Assembly: GCF_042435035.1 (NCBI RefSeq)
Contig: NZ_JBHMQT010000054.1
Location: 1-64,000, forward strand
Source of the DNA: Sphaerimonospora cavernae
GTDB lineage: Bacteria > Actinomycetota > Actinomycetes > Streptosporangiales > Streptosporangiaceae
Reading direction: 5' to 3'
DNA length: 64,000 nucleotides
The notes below the pieces were generated by a model. It was not told where the DNA came from, did no database searches, and worked only from the letters and a program-made list of their open reading frames with translations. This document shows positions 16,904 through 25,053 of this stretch, one piece after another. Numbering within the stretch: the stretch's first letter is position 1; the number at the start of each line of letters is the position of its first letter. The translations under genes were made by a program, and so were the position numbers.

Positions 16904-17296
16904 GTGGCAGTGGCACGAGTACTGGTGATCGGTCTCGATCCCGCCAAGATCCAGGGCTGGGACCCGGAGCCGATCCAGGCGGCGATGGCACGCGGTCAGG
17001 CGCGGTTCGACGATCATGGTATCGAGGCCGACTGGTGTCTGGTGGCACTCGACGAGAGCCCCGAAGGGATGATCGTGGAGGCGCTGACCCACGGAGACTA
17101 CGTCTGCGTGGTGATCGGGGGCGGCATCCGCAAGCACGAGCCGTTGCTCGAATTCTTCGAGAAGGTGGTCAACCTGGTCCGGCAGCACGCGCCCGACGCA
17201 GCCATCGCCTTCAACAGCAGCCCCGAGGACTGCGCCGACGCAGCTCTGCGGTGGCTGCGCCGACCCGGCGCCGGCCCGGAAGGGCAGGCACCCTGA
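16904..17296 (+). CDS. Hypothetical protein, conserved-looking
   Basis: A 130-residue protein I do not recognise. It starts VAVARVLVIGLDPAKIQGW and has alternating hydrophobic strands and helices (DYVCVVIGGGIRKHEPLLEFF, then VVNLVRQHAPDAAIAFNSSPEDC). This suggests a small alpha/beta domain with a glycine-rich loop. There is no signal peptide or membrane segment. GTG is chosen because AAGGA lies six bases upstream. It follows the secreted coiled-coil gene by about 40 bases and may be co-transcribed with it. Confidence 0.75.
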   Translation: MAVARVLVIGLDPAKIQGWDPEPIQAAMARGQARFDDHGIEADWCLVALDESPEGMIVEALTHGDYVCVVIGGGIRKHEPLLEFFEKVVNLVRQHAPDAAIAFNSSPEDCADAALRWLRRPGAGPEGQAP

Positions 17297-17325
17297 CAGG
17301 GCACTGATCGCTCCTCAGGGGCCGG

Positions 17326-17415
17326 TACCCGCGTGGCGAGACTCTTCGGCGCCACGTGGCGGAAGGCTTCGGTGACGATCTGCCCGATCTCGTCCCAGTC
17401 CACCGGGACGTCCAT
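17326..17415 (-). pseudogene. Possible C-terminal remnant of an MmcQ/YjbR-type protein
   Basis: Six bases after the M50 protease stop, a short frame reads MDVPVDWDEIGQIVTEAFRH and then VAPKSLATR. This resembles the end of MmcQ/YjbR (DUF419) proteins, where a W-D-E-(L/I) segment and a VAPK(R/S)L ending are typical. The rest of that protein is absent and the frame then runs across the oppositely oriented gene at 16904. It may be a relic or a chance resemblance. Confidence 0.35.
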
Positions 17416-17421
17416 CGGCGG

Positions 17422-18726
17422 TCAGCCGGAGATGCGGACGGGGTTGACCAGATCGGCGTAGATCAGCAGGCCGCCCATGACGACGAGCAGCACGGCCATC
17501 ACGTACGTCAGCGGCAGCGCCTTGGCGACGTCCACGTACGCGGGCATCGGCCGTCGCCGGATCCGCGCGATGCCGCGCTTGAGACCCTCCCACAGACCGC
17601 CCGCGATGTGGCCGCCGTCCAGCGGAAGCAGCGGGATCAGGTTGAACATGCCGACCGCGAGGTTGAGCCCGCCGAGCAGGGTGATGAAGATATTGATCTT
17701 ACTCTCGACGGGGATGTCCGAAGCGGCGATCTCGCCGCCGATGCGGCCCGCGCCGACGATGCCGATCGGTCCGTTGGGATCGCGCTTCTCACCGGAGAAC
17801 GCCGCCTGCCAGACGCCGACCATTTTCTTCGGAATGTTGAGCATCGCGACCGCGGTGCGTTCGGTCATGTCCCACATCTGACCGAGCACGTATCCGGGCC
17901 CCTGCCGCTCGACCACCAGCGTGGGCGACACGCCGAGGAAGCCCACGTTCTTCTCCACCTTGCCGGGATCGTCGAGCAACGGCATGTCTTGGGAGATCAG
18001 GTCGACTGTGAGGGTCATGCCCCTGCCCGCCCGGTCGATGCCGATGGTCGCGGCGCCGGCGCCGTGCGCCCGGATGAAGCGGGTGGCGTCCTCCCACGAC
18101 GCGACCGGCTTTCCCGCCACCGAGGTGATCCGGTCGCCGGGCAACAGTCCCGCCTTGGCCGCGGGCGTCGCCGGGTCGGAGTCCCGGCAGTCCCGCTTGG
18201 CTGCCTCCACTGCGGGAATCACGCACTTGGACACCGAGGACACGGTCGGCTTGGTCACCGTCACGCCGAACCCCATCATCACGATGGCGAACAGCACGAA
18301 GGCGAGCACGAAGTTCATCGCCGGGCCGCCGAACATGACGATGACCTTCTGCCACCAGGGCTTGCGGTAGAAGACACGGTTCTCGTCGCCCGGAACGATC
18401 TCCTCGGAGGCGACGGCTCGGGCGTTCTCGATCAGGCCTTGCCATGGGCCGGTCGATACGCTCCGTAGTCTGTTGGGATCGTCCGACGGCCGGGGCGGCA
18501 GCATGCCGACCATGCGGATGTAGCCCCCGAGCGGAATCCACTTGATCCCGTACTCGGTCTCACCTCGCCTTCGGGACCACATCGTGGGCCCGAAACCGAC
18601 CATGTACTGGGTGACCCGGACGTTGAACAGCTTGGCCGGGACGAGATGGCCGATCTCGTGCAGCCCGATGGAGAGCAGCAACCCGACGAAGATGACCACG
18701 AATCCGGCTACGGAGAGCCAGTACAT
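17422..18726 (-). CDS. M50 site-2-type zinc metalloprotease (RseP-like)
   Basis: Intramembrane protease of 434 residues. The zinc motif HEIGH is at residues 23-27 within the first membrane helix. A further helix runs through NFVLAFVLFAIVMMGFG, a PDZ domain spans roughly residues 185-270 (AGLLPGDRITSVAGKPV), and the third zinc ligand lies in LPLDGGH near residue 365, with a last helix at the C-terminus. Homologues cut anti-sigma factors or other membrane proteins within the bilayer. ATG at 18726 gives the usual short N-terminus before the first helix. In many actinobacteria it lies by dxr and ispG, but not here. Confidence 0.92.
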   Translation of the reverse strand: MYWLSVAGFVVIFVGLLLSIGLHEIGHLVPAKLFNVRVTQYMVGFGPTMWSRRRGETEYGIKWIPLGGYIRMVGMLPPRPSDDPNRLRSVSTGPWQGLIENARAVASEEIVPGDENRVFYRKPWWQKVIVMFGGPAMNFVLAFVLFAIVMMGFGVTVTKPTVSSVSKCVIPAVEAAKRDCRDSDPATPAAKAGLLPGDRITSVAGKPVASWEDATRFIRAHGAGAATIGIDRAGRGMTLTVDLISQDMPLLDDPGKVEKNVGFLGVSPTLVVERQGPGYVLGQMWDMTERTAVAMLNIPKKMVGVWQAAFSGEKRDPNGPIGIVGAGRIGGEIAASDIPVESKINIFITLLGGLNLAVGMFNLIPLLPLDGGHIAGGLWEGLKRGIARIRRRPMPAYVDVAKALPLTYVMAVLLVVMGGLLIYADLVNPVRISG

Positions 18727-18927
18727 CAGCGTGTACCCCCGCGTCGGAGAAGCCGCCTTGCCATACGTCGCACTCTTCGAGGGTAGCCGACGGCGGCGTA
18801 AGGGGAGCGTGTGCCGACGTGTTTCGGGTACCCGTTCCTCGACCTCCGCTTGACCAAATGGAGACACTTCGTTGACACTGCGGAGCCGTTCGATCACCCT
18901 TTGATAAACCACCCAGAGGGGAGTGTC

Positions 18928-19533
18928 TTGATCCGGATCCTGGTTGCCGAGCACCTTCCGTTGGTACGGCGCGGCCTTGTGGCCTCGCTCGACGGCGAGA
19001 GCGACCTCGCCGTAGTCGCCGACGTCGGTTCGGCGGAGGACATCGTCCCCGCCGCCCTCGACGTCCGACCCGACGCCGCGGTCATCGACGTCGACCTGCC
19101 CGGCGTGGGCGGGCTCGACATCGCCGCCCGGCTCGGCGAGAAGGTTCCCGACTGCCGGGTGCTGATCCTGTCGGCCCAGCCCAACCCCGGCCACGTGAAG
19201 CGGGCGTTCGCCGCCGGAGTCCTCGGCTACATGAGCATCGAGATCGGGCCGGACCAACTCGCCGACGGCATCCGCCAGATGGTCTCCGGGCGCCGGGTGC
19301 TCGACACCGATCTCGCCGTCGCCGCGCTCGAGGCGGCGGAGAATCCGCTGACCCCTCGCGAGCTCGACGTGCTCCGGATCGCCGCCGGAGGCGCTCGGTC
19401 CAAGGAGATCGCCGAGCAGCTGTGTCTGTCGGTCGGCACGGTACGCAATCACCTCTCCCGCATCCTCTACAAGACGGGCGCACGTAACCGGGTGGACGCC
19501 GTACGCATAGCCGGCGACGCCGGCTGGCTCTGA
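18928..19533 (+). CDS. LuxR/NarL-type response regulator with atypical receiver
   Basis: Protein of 201 residues with a receiver domain (1-120) and a LuxR helix-turn-helix (about 145-200, LTPRELDVLRIAAGGARSKE). The phospho-acceptor region AAVIDVDLPG is kept. The acidic pair that binds magnesium reads AE instead of DD (ILVAEHLPL), and the usual lysine in GY(L/M)xxK is replaced (GYMSIEIG). Phosphorylation may therefore be weak or absent. TTG at 18928 is chosen because GAGGGGAG stands just upstream. No histidine kinase is adjacent. It converges on the LanKC-like gene with a 9-base gap. Confidence 0.85.
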   Translation: MIRILVAEHLPLVRRGLVASLDGESDLAVVADVGSAEDIVPAALDVRPDAAVIDVDLPGVGGLDIAARLGEKVPDCRVLILSAQPNPGHVKRAFAAGVLGYMSIEIGPDQLADGIRQMVSGRRVLDTDLAVAALEAAENPLTPRELDVLRIAAGGARSKEIAEQLCLSVGTVRNHLSRILYKTGARNRVDAVRIAGDAGWL

Positions 19534-19542
19534 TTCGTCGCC

Positions 19543-21558
19543 CTACCAGGACCTCTCGGACGCGGCCACGGCCCGCAGGCCGGACGGCCGACGCCTCTCC
19601 CGCCGGGCGGGCGGGGCGCCCCCCAGGAACGGCAACCCCACCGGCTCGTCGTGCAGCGCCGCACCGACCGACAGCAGAACGCCCGCCGTACCGGTGGCGA
19701 GGTCCATCGAGAGCCGCAGCAGCCGCTCGCCGGGGAACGCGAGGTGCCCTCGGAAACCGACCGCGTGCCAGGAAAGGGCGGCGAGCTGGCGACCGGTCTC
19801 CTCATCCTCACGGCCCCAGCCGCCCGCGCGGTCGCGGCACAGGTACGCGATGATCCCGGCCCGGCCGCCGAACAGCCCGGGCTGGAAGTACAGGTGCGCC
19901 CTGGCGGCCCGGTCGAGGCGCGCCCACACCGCCGCGAGCTCCGGATCCGGCCGGTAGTGCAGAAACTCCCCCAGCACCCAGGCCACGCCCACGCTGCCCC
20001 GGTCGAGATGCGGCGTGGCCCTCCGGTCCCCCTCCCGACCTCCCGCATCGACCCGCAACGACCCGTCGGCCTGAGCCACGCAACGGCGCAGATCCCGGCG
20101 AAGCGCCAGCTCCGCCTGAGTGAGCCACTGGACGTCTCCCGTCCGCTCGAACATCCGGACGAACAGCAGGGCGGGGCCGGTTGTTCCGTACATCAGTCCC
20201 GGGCAGCCGTCGGTCGCCTCATCGCTCAACCGGTCGGCCACGATGGCGGCGGTGCGTAGCGCCTCGTCGAGATCGCCGAGATACGCCTGGCTGAGCGCGA
20301 TGCCGGACAGTCCTCCGTACAGATCGACGCCGAGCGGCCGTCGGAACCCTGTCCCGGCCATGTCGAGCACCTCCTGTGCCTCCTCGTGCCGGCCCAGGTG
20401 GGCCAGCGCGTGGGCGACACCGTGCAGCCCGTCGTAGAACCCCGGCCCGAGCCGCGGTCCGCGCCCACGGACCCGGTCGATCAGCCACTGCTCGTGCTCG
20501 GGAAACCGGCCGGCTCCGGTGGCGTGCAGGGCGTAGAGCACCCCGGCCGCGCCATGTGCCAGGCCGAGGCCGCCGCCGTCACCGTCGAACTGTGCGACGT
20601 CACCGGGGAACAGCCGGTCATCGCGGCCGGGCGTGGCCGACGCCAGGATGGCCCGCCTCATCGAGTCACGCATCCGCCGCCAGCCCGCTGTGGGCGGCTT
20701 CGTCGCAAAGCTCGCGCCGCATCCGGCGGTCCTCACCGCAGGGCGCAGGAAGCTCTCCCGGATGGGGAGCAGCTCGCCGATCACTTCGGCCAGCTCCGCG
20801 GGCTTCTCCCGGTCCAAAGCGAACAGTTCGGTGAGCGGAAGGAAGAGTGCGAGCCGCAGGCAGGCAAGCGCGTACCGGTCGGCGTCGAGGCCTCCTGCTC
20901 CCGGCGCCACGGTCCCCTGCGGGGACGCGAACGCGGGGTCGTCATGTCCGCTCCCGGCCGACTCCGTGATGGGCCGGGCCGCCCCGAAGCCGACCAGCGT
21001 GACACCACCGTCCGGCCGGACGATGACGTCCGCCGGGCTCAGCCCGCCGTGCACCAACCCGTGCGCATGAACCTTCCCGACGGCGTCCTCGACCTTCGTG
21101 CAAACATCCGTCGCCCACTCCACGTACTCCGCCAGACGGCCCTCCCCGTCGCTCTCAGGGGCGCTCGTCCCCGCGGCGGTCAGCGGATGGCGCGCGGCGA
21201 GAGCCGCGCCCAGCGACTCACCTGGGACGTGTTCCAGCACGAGGAACCGGCGTCCGCCGGCGGACAGGCGCCCCTTCAGCTCTGGGGCCACGCCCAGCCC
21301 GGCGAGCCGTGCGAGCGCCTCGCCCTCGCGCTCCCGCCCGATCTCCTTCAGCACCATCCGCTCCCCCGTGTCCGGGTGGACGGCCAGGTAGACGCCTCCG
21401 CCGTCGCTCTCGCGCAGCACCGCGTCAATTCGGTACGGCAGGCCTTCCGGCGGCCTGCTCCCTGACGGCGGATAGGAGGTCAGGTGGGGAGGACATTGCG
21501 TAGGAGAGTCGTAGAAGACGGGATCTGTGCGGCAGTAGAGCTCGTATCGGTTCTCCAC
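19543..21558 (-). CDS. LanKC-like protein lacking the lyase domain and kinase catalytic residues
   Basis: Related to class III lanthionine synthetases but shortened to 671 residues (usual about 850-900). It opens with the LanKC hallmark RYELYCRTDPVFYDSP, then jumps by residue 40 straight to the kinase start (PYRIDAVL, GGGVYLAV), so roughly 200 residues of phospho-Ser/Thr lyase are missing. In the kinase, Lys71 is kept, but the catalytic loop reads HGGLSPAD (172 Gly for Asp, 177 Asp for Asn) and the DFx motif reads GFG at 190-192. Residues 330-650 are LanC-like with GxxG repeats (HGAAG, YDGLHG, YGGLSG, FGGRAG). GTG at 21558 has GGGAGG seven bases upstream. Confidence 0.85.
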   Translation of the reverse strand: MENRYELYCRTDPVFYDSPTQCPPHLTSYPPSGSRPPEGLPYRIDAVLRESDGGGVYLAVHPDTGERMVLKEIGREREGEALARLAGLGVAPELKGRLSAGGRRFLVLEHVPGESLGAALAARHPLTAAGTSAPESDGEGRLAEYVEWATDVCTKVEDAVGKVHAHGLVHGGLSPADVIVRPDGGVTLVGFGAARPITESAGSGHDDPAFASPQGTVAPGAGGLDADRYALACLRLALFLPLTELFALDREKPAELAEVIGELLPIRESFLRPAVRTAGCGASFATKPPTAGWRRMRDSMRRAILASATPGRDDRLFPGDVAQFDGDGGGLGLAHGAAGVLYALHATGAGRFPEHEQWLIDRVRGRGPRLGPGFYDGLHGVAHALAHLGRHEEAQEVLDMAGTGFRRPLGVDLYGGLSGIALSQAYLGDLDEALRTAAIVADRLSDEATDGCPGLMYGTTGPALLFVRMFERTGDVQWLTQAELALRRDLRRCVAQADGSLRVDAGGREGDRRATPHLDRGSVGVAWVLGEFLHYRPDPELAAVWARLDRAARAHLYFQPGLFGGRAGIIAYLCRDRAGGWGREDEETGRQLAALSWHAVGFRGHLAFPGERLLRLSMDLATGTAGVLLSVGAALHDEPVGLPFLGGAPPARRERRRPSGLRAVAASERSW

Positions 21559-21604
21559 GTTCTCGCCTCCCGGACGCCTGCGAAAGCCGTACTCCGCGAG
21601 GATG

Positions 21605-21688
21605 TCAAGCAGGCGCGCCCGGGGCCAGTGACCATTGGACACAGAAAGAACATGACTCGTTACGGTGAGTGTCCATTGAACTCGTCAT
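21605..21688 (-). CDS. Possible 27-residue Cys/Ser peptide before the LanKC-like gene
   Basis: A 28-codon frame with a very strong ribosome site (GGAGGAG, four bases from ATG) lies between the PP2C gene and the LanKC-like gene. It encodes MTSSMDTHRNESCSF, then C-V-Q-W-S and a short Ala/Pro tail. It has two Cys and five Ser and no recognisable leader helix. Its stop is 46 bases before the LanKC-like start. Position and composition suggest a RiPP precursor or a leader peptide. It does not match any lanthipeptide precursor family I know, so the coding status is open. Confidence 0.4.
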   Translation of the reverse strand: MTSSMDTHRNESCSFCVQWSLAPGAPA

Positions 21689-21743
21689 GGGTCTCCTCCG
21701 GACCGGTAGGGACTCCGGCAACCGGGGAGAACTACCGGAAGAA

Positions 21744-22856
21744 TTACGGGCGCCAGATCAGCACGAGAGCGCAGTCGTCGTTGTGGCCGGAGGTCATCGA
21801 CTGCACCAGATGCCGCGCGCGGTCGCGGAATCCCGAGGGCAGCAGCCGCTCGGCCTCGCCCAGCAGCCGGTCCAGCCCGGAGTCGATGTCCCGGCCCGGC
21901 TGCTCGATGAGCCCGTCGGTGAACAGCATGAGGGCGTCCCCCTTGCGCAGCACCCCGCTGTCGGGCTCGCAGTGCAGGTCGGGGACGACGCCGAGCACGA
22001 CTCCCTTGGCCGTCGACACCCGCCAGGTGCCCGATCCCGAGTCGAACTTCACGACAGGCGGATGGCCCGCCGAGGTGATCGTGTATCCGCCGGTGGACAG
22101 GTCCAGGGTGAGGTGGACGGCGGTGACGAATCCCTCATCCCCGAGCTGGCGGTGCAGGTAGGTGTTGCAGGCGCCCAGGAAGTCGTCGACCGAGCCGAGC
22201 AGGCCGCCGAAGGCGCCGGAGAGCATGAGCGCGCGCGTTCCCGCGTCCACGCCCTTGCCGGAGACGTCGACGAGCGCCATCTCGACGCGATCGCCGTCAC
22301 GGGTGGAGACGATGAAGTCCCCGCCGAAGGACGACCCACCGGCCTGCTTGAGCACCACCTTGCCGTCCCAGTCCTTGGGCAGCGACGGCAGGTCGCTCTG
22401 CCGCTTGAGCCGGTCGCGCAGTTCCAGCAGCATGGCGTCGCCACGCAGCCCCTGCACGCCGAGCTTGCCGCGGGTGCGGGACATCAGCCAGGCCAGCACG
22501 GCCGTGAAACCCATCGTGATCAGCAGGCCCGCGCCCACGTTCCCCGGTCCCCGGACCGACCACACGTAGGCCAGGGAGACGACGACGGAGCACAGCAGGA
22601 TGGCCAGGCTGCGCAGCCGCAGTTGGAGGCCGCCGATGAGCGTGATCAGGATGAGCAGCGACGGGGAGAACCAGTAGGAGGAGACCTCGGCGTCGAGCAC
22701 GCCGATGACCAGGGTGATCGCGCTCAGGGCGATGAGTAGGTTCCGGTCTTTGGACGAACTCTTCCTGACAAAACGGACCAACGGCACCAGAAGCGGCACT
22801 CGTACGAGAAGCGCGCGAAGCCGCGGAGGGATCAGCGGCGCCGGTCGGGAACTCAT
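21744..22856 (-). CDS. Membrane-bound SpoIIE/PP2C-type phosphatase
   Basis: Serine phosphatase of 370 residues. Four or five membrane helices occupy residues 40-130 (NLLIALSAITLVIGVLDAEV; LLILITLIGGLQL; SLAILLCSVVVSLAYVWSV; LLITMGFTAVLAWLM). The cytosolic PPM domain follows with GGSSFGGDFIV, ALVDVSGKG, SAGHPPVV, LFTDGLIE and HNDDCALVL. It likely dephosphorylates an anti-sigma-factor antagonist in response to a membrane signal. The 27-codon ORF and the LanKC-like gene follow on the same strand and may form one transcription unit with it. Confidence 0.9.
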   Translation of the reverse strand: MSSRPAPLIPPRLRALLVRVPLLVPLVRFVRKSSSKDRNLLIALSAITLVIGVLDAEVSSYWFSPSLLILITLIGGLQLRLRSLAILLCSVVVSLAYVWSVRGPGNVGAGLLITMGFTAVLAWLMSRTRGKLGVQGLRGDAMLLELRDRLKRQSDLPSLPKDWDGKVVLKQAGGSSFGGDFIVSTRDGDRVEMALVDVSGKGVDAGTRALMLSGAFGGLLGSVDDFLGACNTYLHRQLGDEGFVTAVHLTLDLSTGGYTITSAGHPPVVKFDSGSGTWRVSTAKGVVLGVVPDLHCEPDSGVLRKGDALMLFTDGLIEQPGRDIDSGLDRLLGEAERLLPSGFRDRARHLVQSMTSGHNDDCALVLIWRP

Positions 22857-22986
22857 GATGGCCTCGACTGTATCCCCCCGGCCCAGGTGAGGGCACCCCT
22901 TTGACCAACAGCTTGATCGTTGAGTATGGGATGTCGGGATGGATATTGTGTGGCACTCCGCCGCCGGCCGCTCCTACTGTGATCTG

Positions 22987-24216
22987 GTGACTGTCACCGT
23001 TCGTCCCATCGGCGAAGCCGAATGGCCCGATTTCACGGCCCTGCACCTCGAGGCTTTCAACGCCTCCTCCCCTCCCGAGGCCGTTGAGCGCTGGCGGGAG
23101 CTCTTCGAGCTCGACCGGTCCCTGGCGGCCTTCGACGGCGACCTGATGGTCGGCGGCGCCGCCGCGCTGTCGTTCACGATGACCGTGCCCGGCGGGCCGG
23201 TCCCGGTCGCGGGAGTCACCGCCGTCGAAGTGCTCCCCTCACACCGCCGCCGCGGCGTGCTGTCGGCCCTGATGGCCCGGCAGCTCCACGACATCCACGA
23301 GCAGGGACGCGAGGCCGTGGCGGCGCTGTACGCGAGCGAGGCCGCCATCTACGGCCGCTTCGGGTACGGCAGGGCCGCCGACAGCCTCTTCTTCCGGATC
23401 CCCACGCACCGCTCGGCGTTCGTCCCGGATGCTCCGGTCGACCCCGCGCTGCGACTGCGCGTGGCCCGGCCCGCCGACGCCCTCGACGACCTGCGGCGGG
23501 TCTTCGAGACCGTACGGCCGGAGCGGCCCGGGCTGTACGAGCGATCGGAAGCCCGATGGCGGTACGACGTCATCGCCGACGAGGAGTACGACCGCGGCGG
23601 GGCAGGCCCGCTGCGTTGCATGATCGCGGAAGACGCGGCAGGGCCGCGCGCCTACGCCCTCTTCCGCGTCGCGGGAAAGTTCACCGACCATGACGTGCCG
23701 GACGGCGAGGTACGGCTCGCCGAGCTGTTCGCCACCGACCCGGCCGCCTACGCGCTCATCTGGCGGAGCGTGCTCGACCGGGACCTGTGCTCCCGGGTCC
23801 ACGCGTGGAGCCGGCCGGCGGACGACCCGATCGTTCACCTCCTGGCCGAGCCTCGGCACCTCAACGCGGGATGGCTGGACGATCTGTGGATCCGCCTCGT
23901 CGACGTGGACCGGGCGCTCTCGTCCCGCGCCTACGCCGCCCCCGCCGACCTCGTGATCGAGGTCGCCGACGAGCTGTGCCCGTGGAACGCGGGTCGCCGG
24001 CGGCTGATCACCGCGAAGAGCTCGTGCGAGCGGACCGGCGATCCCGCCGACCTCACACTGCCGGTCTCCGCGCTGAGCGCCGCCTACCTGGGCGGCCGGC
24101 CACTCACCCCGCTCGCCGCCGCCGGGCTGGTACGGGAACACCGCGAGGGCGCGCTGCGTGAGCTGTCCACGGCGATGTCGTGGGAGCCTGAACCCTGGGG
24201 TGGTCTGGTCTTCTGA
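22987..24216 (+). CDS. Eis-like GNAT N-acetyltransferase
   Basis: Protein of about 409 residues with the Eis architecture: an N-terminal GNAT domain (VTAVEVLPSHRRRGVLSALM gives the acetyl-CoA loop), a second degenerate GNAT domain and a C-terminal SCP2-like domain (VIEVADELCPWNAGR), ending in a carboxy-terminal Phe (GGLVF) as in Eis, where the terminal carboxylate acts in catalysis. Homologues acetylate aminoglycosides or protein lysines, but the substrate here is unknown. GTG at 22987 has TACTGT six bases upstream, consistent with a leaderless mRNA. An ATG at 22939 is the alternative. Confidence 0.87.
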   Translation: MTVTVRPIGEAEWPDFTALHLEAFNASSPPEAVERWRELFELDRSLAAFDGDLMVGGAAALSFTMTVPGGPVPVAGVTAVEVLPSHRRRGVLSALMARQLHDIHEQGREAVAALYASEAAIYGRFGYGRAADSLFFRIPTHRSAFVPDAPVDPALRLRVARPADALDDLRRVFETVRPERPGLYERSEARWRYDVIADEEYDRGGAGPLRCMIAEDAAGPRAYALFRVAGKFTDHDVPDGEVRLAELFATDPAAYALIWRSVLDRDLCSRVHAWSRPADDPIVHLLAEPRHLNAGWLDDLWIRLVDVDRALSSRAYAAPADLVIEVADELCPWNAGRRRLITAKSSCERTGDPADLTLPVSALSAAYLGGRPLTPLAAAGLVREHREGALRELSTAMSWEPEPWGGLVF

Positions 24217-24246
24217 CGGCGGAATCTTCCGGGTAGGGTTCGGGAC

Positions 24247-24438
24247 ATGGCACTGCAGAGCTTGCAGATCACGGCGATCACCGCGATGCGGGCCCGGGAC
24301 GTGTCCCGACCGAAACCGGAGGAGCAGAAGGCGGCCGACGACCGCCCCCTGCGGGACGAGACGTCCCGGCGGGACTTCCGCCGGGACGCCAGGAGCACGG
24401 CCTATGGAAGGGGCGGAAGTTCGCCCGTCGTCTCGTAG
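24247..24438 (+). CDS. Small hypothetical protein, possibly leaderless
   Basis: A 63-residue, highly charged protein starting MALQSLQITAITAMRARD. TAGGGT lies seven bases before the ATG, the spacing of a leaderless promoter. I do not recognise a family. Its 3' end overlaps the end of rpiB on the other strand by about 37 bases, which lowers confidence. Confidence 0.4.
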   Translation: MALQSLQITAITAMRARDVSRPKPEEQKAADDRPLRDETSRRDFRRDARSTAYGRGGSSPVVS

Positions 24439-24869
24439 TCGGAGAGCTGGCCGATCCTGCGCGCATGCCGCTGCGCGCCCGAGAACGGCGTCGTCAGAAA
24501 GATCTCCACGAAGCGGACCGCCTCTTCCGGGGTGTGCATACGCGCGCCGAGACTGATGACGTTGGCGTCGTTGTGCTCCCTGGCGAGCTTCGCGGTGTCC
24601 TCGTTCCAGGCGAGGGCCGCCCGGATGCCGCGCATCTTGTTCGCGGCGATCTGCTCACCGTTCCCCGAGCCGCCGATCACGACGCCGAGGCTGCCCGGAT
24701 CGTCGGCGACACCGCGGGCGGCGCGCAGCACGAACGGCGGGTAGTCGTCCTCCGCGTCGTAGACCCACGGACCGCAGTCCTCCACCTCGTGGCCCTGCTG
24801 CGTCAGCCAGTCGGCCAGGTGGTTCTTCAGTTCGTAGCCGGCATGGTCGGCACCGATATAGACACGCAC
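24402..24869 (-). CDS. rpiB: Ribose-5-phosphate isomerase B
   Basis: Interconverts ribose 5-phosphate and ribulose 5-phosphate in the pentose phosphate pathway. The 155-residue protein starts VRVYIGADHAGYELKNHL and contains the RpiB/LacAB signature GSGNGEQIAANK and NVISLGARMHTPEEAV. It is of normal length and starts with GTG at 24869. It is divergent from def across about 180 bases. The minus strand carries TAGTCT about 45 bases upstream, a possible -10 box. Confidence 0.95.
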   Translation of the reverse strand: MRVYIGADHAGYELKNHLADWLTQQGHEVEDCGPWVYDAEDDYPPFVLRAARGVADDPGSLGVVIGGSGNGEQIAANKMRGIRAALAWNEDTAKLAREHNDANVISLGARMHTPEEAVRFVEIFLTTPFSGAQRHARRIGQLSDYETTGELPPLP

Positions 24870-24970
24870 AGCCCAAGTTTCGCAGTCTCCGCGTGCGCGC
24901 GGGACGCCGGGCCCAGACTAGAGTAAGTGGCGAGAACGGCATCCGGTCCTTACGACCGACGGCGCACCGC

Positions 24971-25006
24971 CCCAGCCAACGAGCCCAGCCAACGAGCCCA
25001 GCCCAC
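24971..25006. repeat. 13-bp tandem repeat in the def leader
   Basis: CCCAGCCAACGAG occurs twice head to tail (24971-24983, 24984-24996) and is followed by a diverged third copy (CCCAGCCCACGGA). It lies in the rpiB-def intergenic region, about 50-80 bases before the def start and downstream of a TAGAGT -10-like box at 24919. It would be in the def 5' untranslated region. Confidence 0.7.
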
Positions 25007-25053
25007 GGAACCGGCCAACGTCCGGTGAACGGTCTCAGCCGAACAGGAGCATC

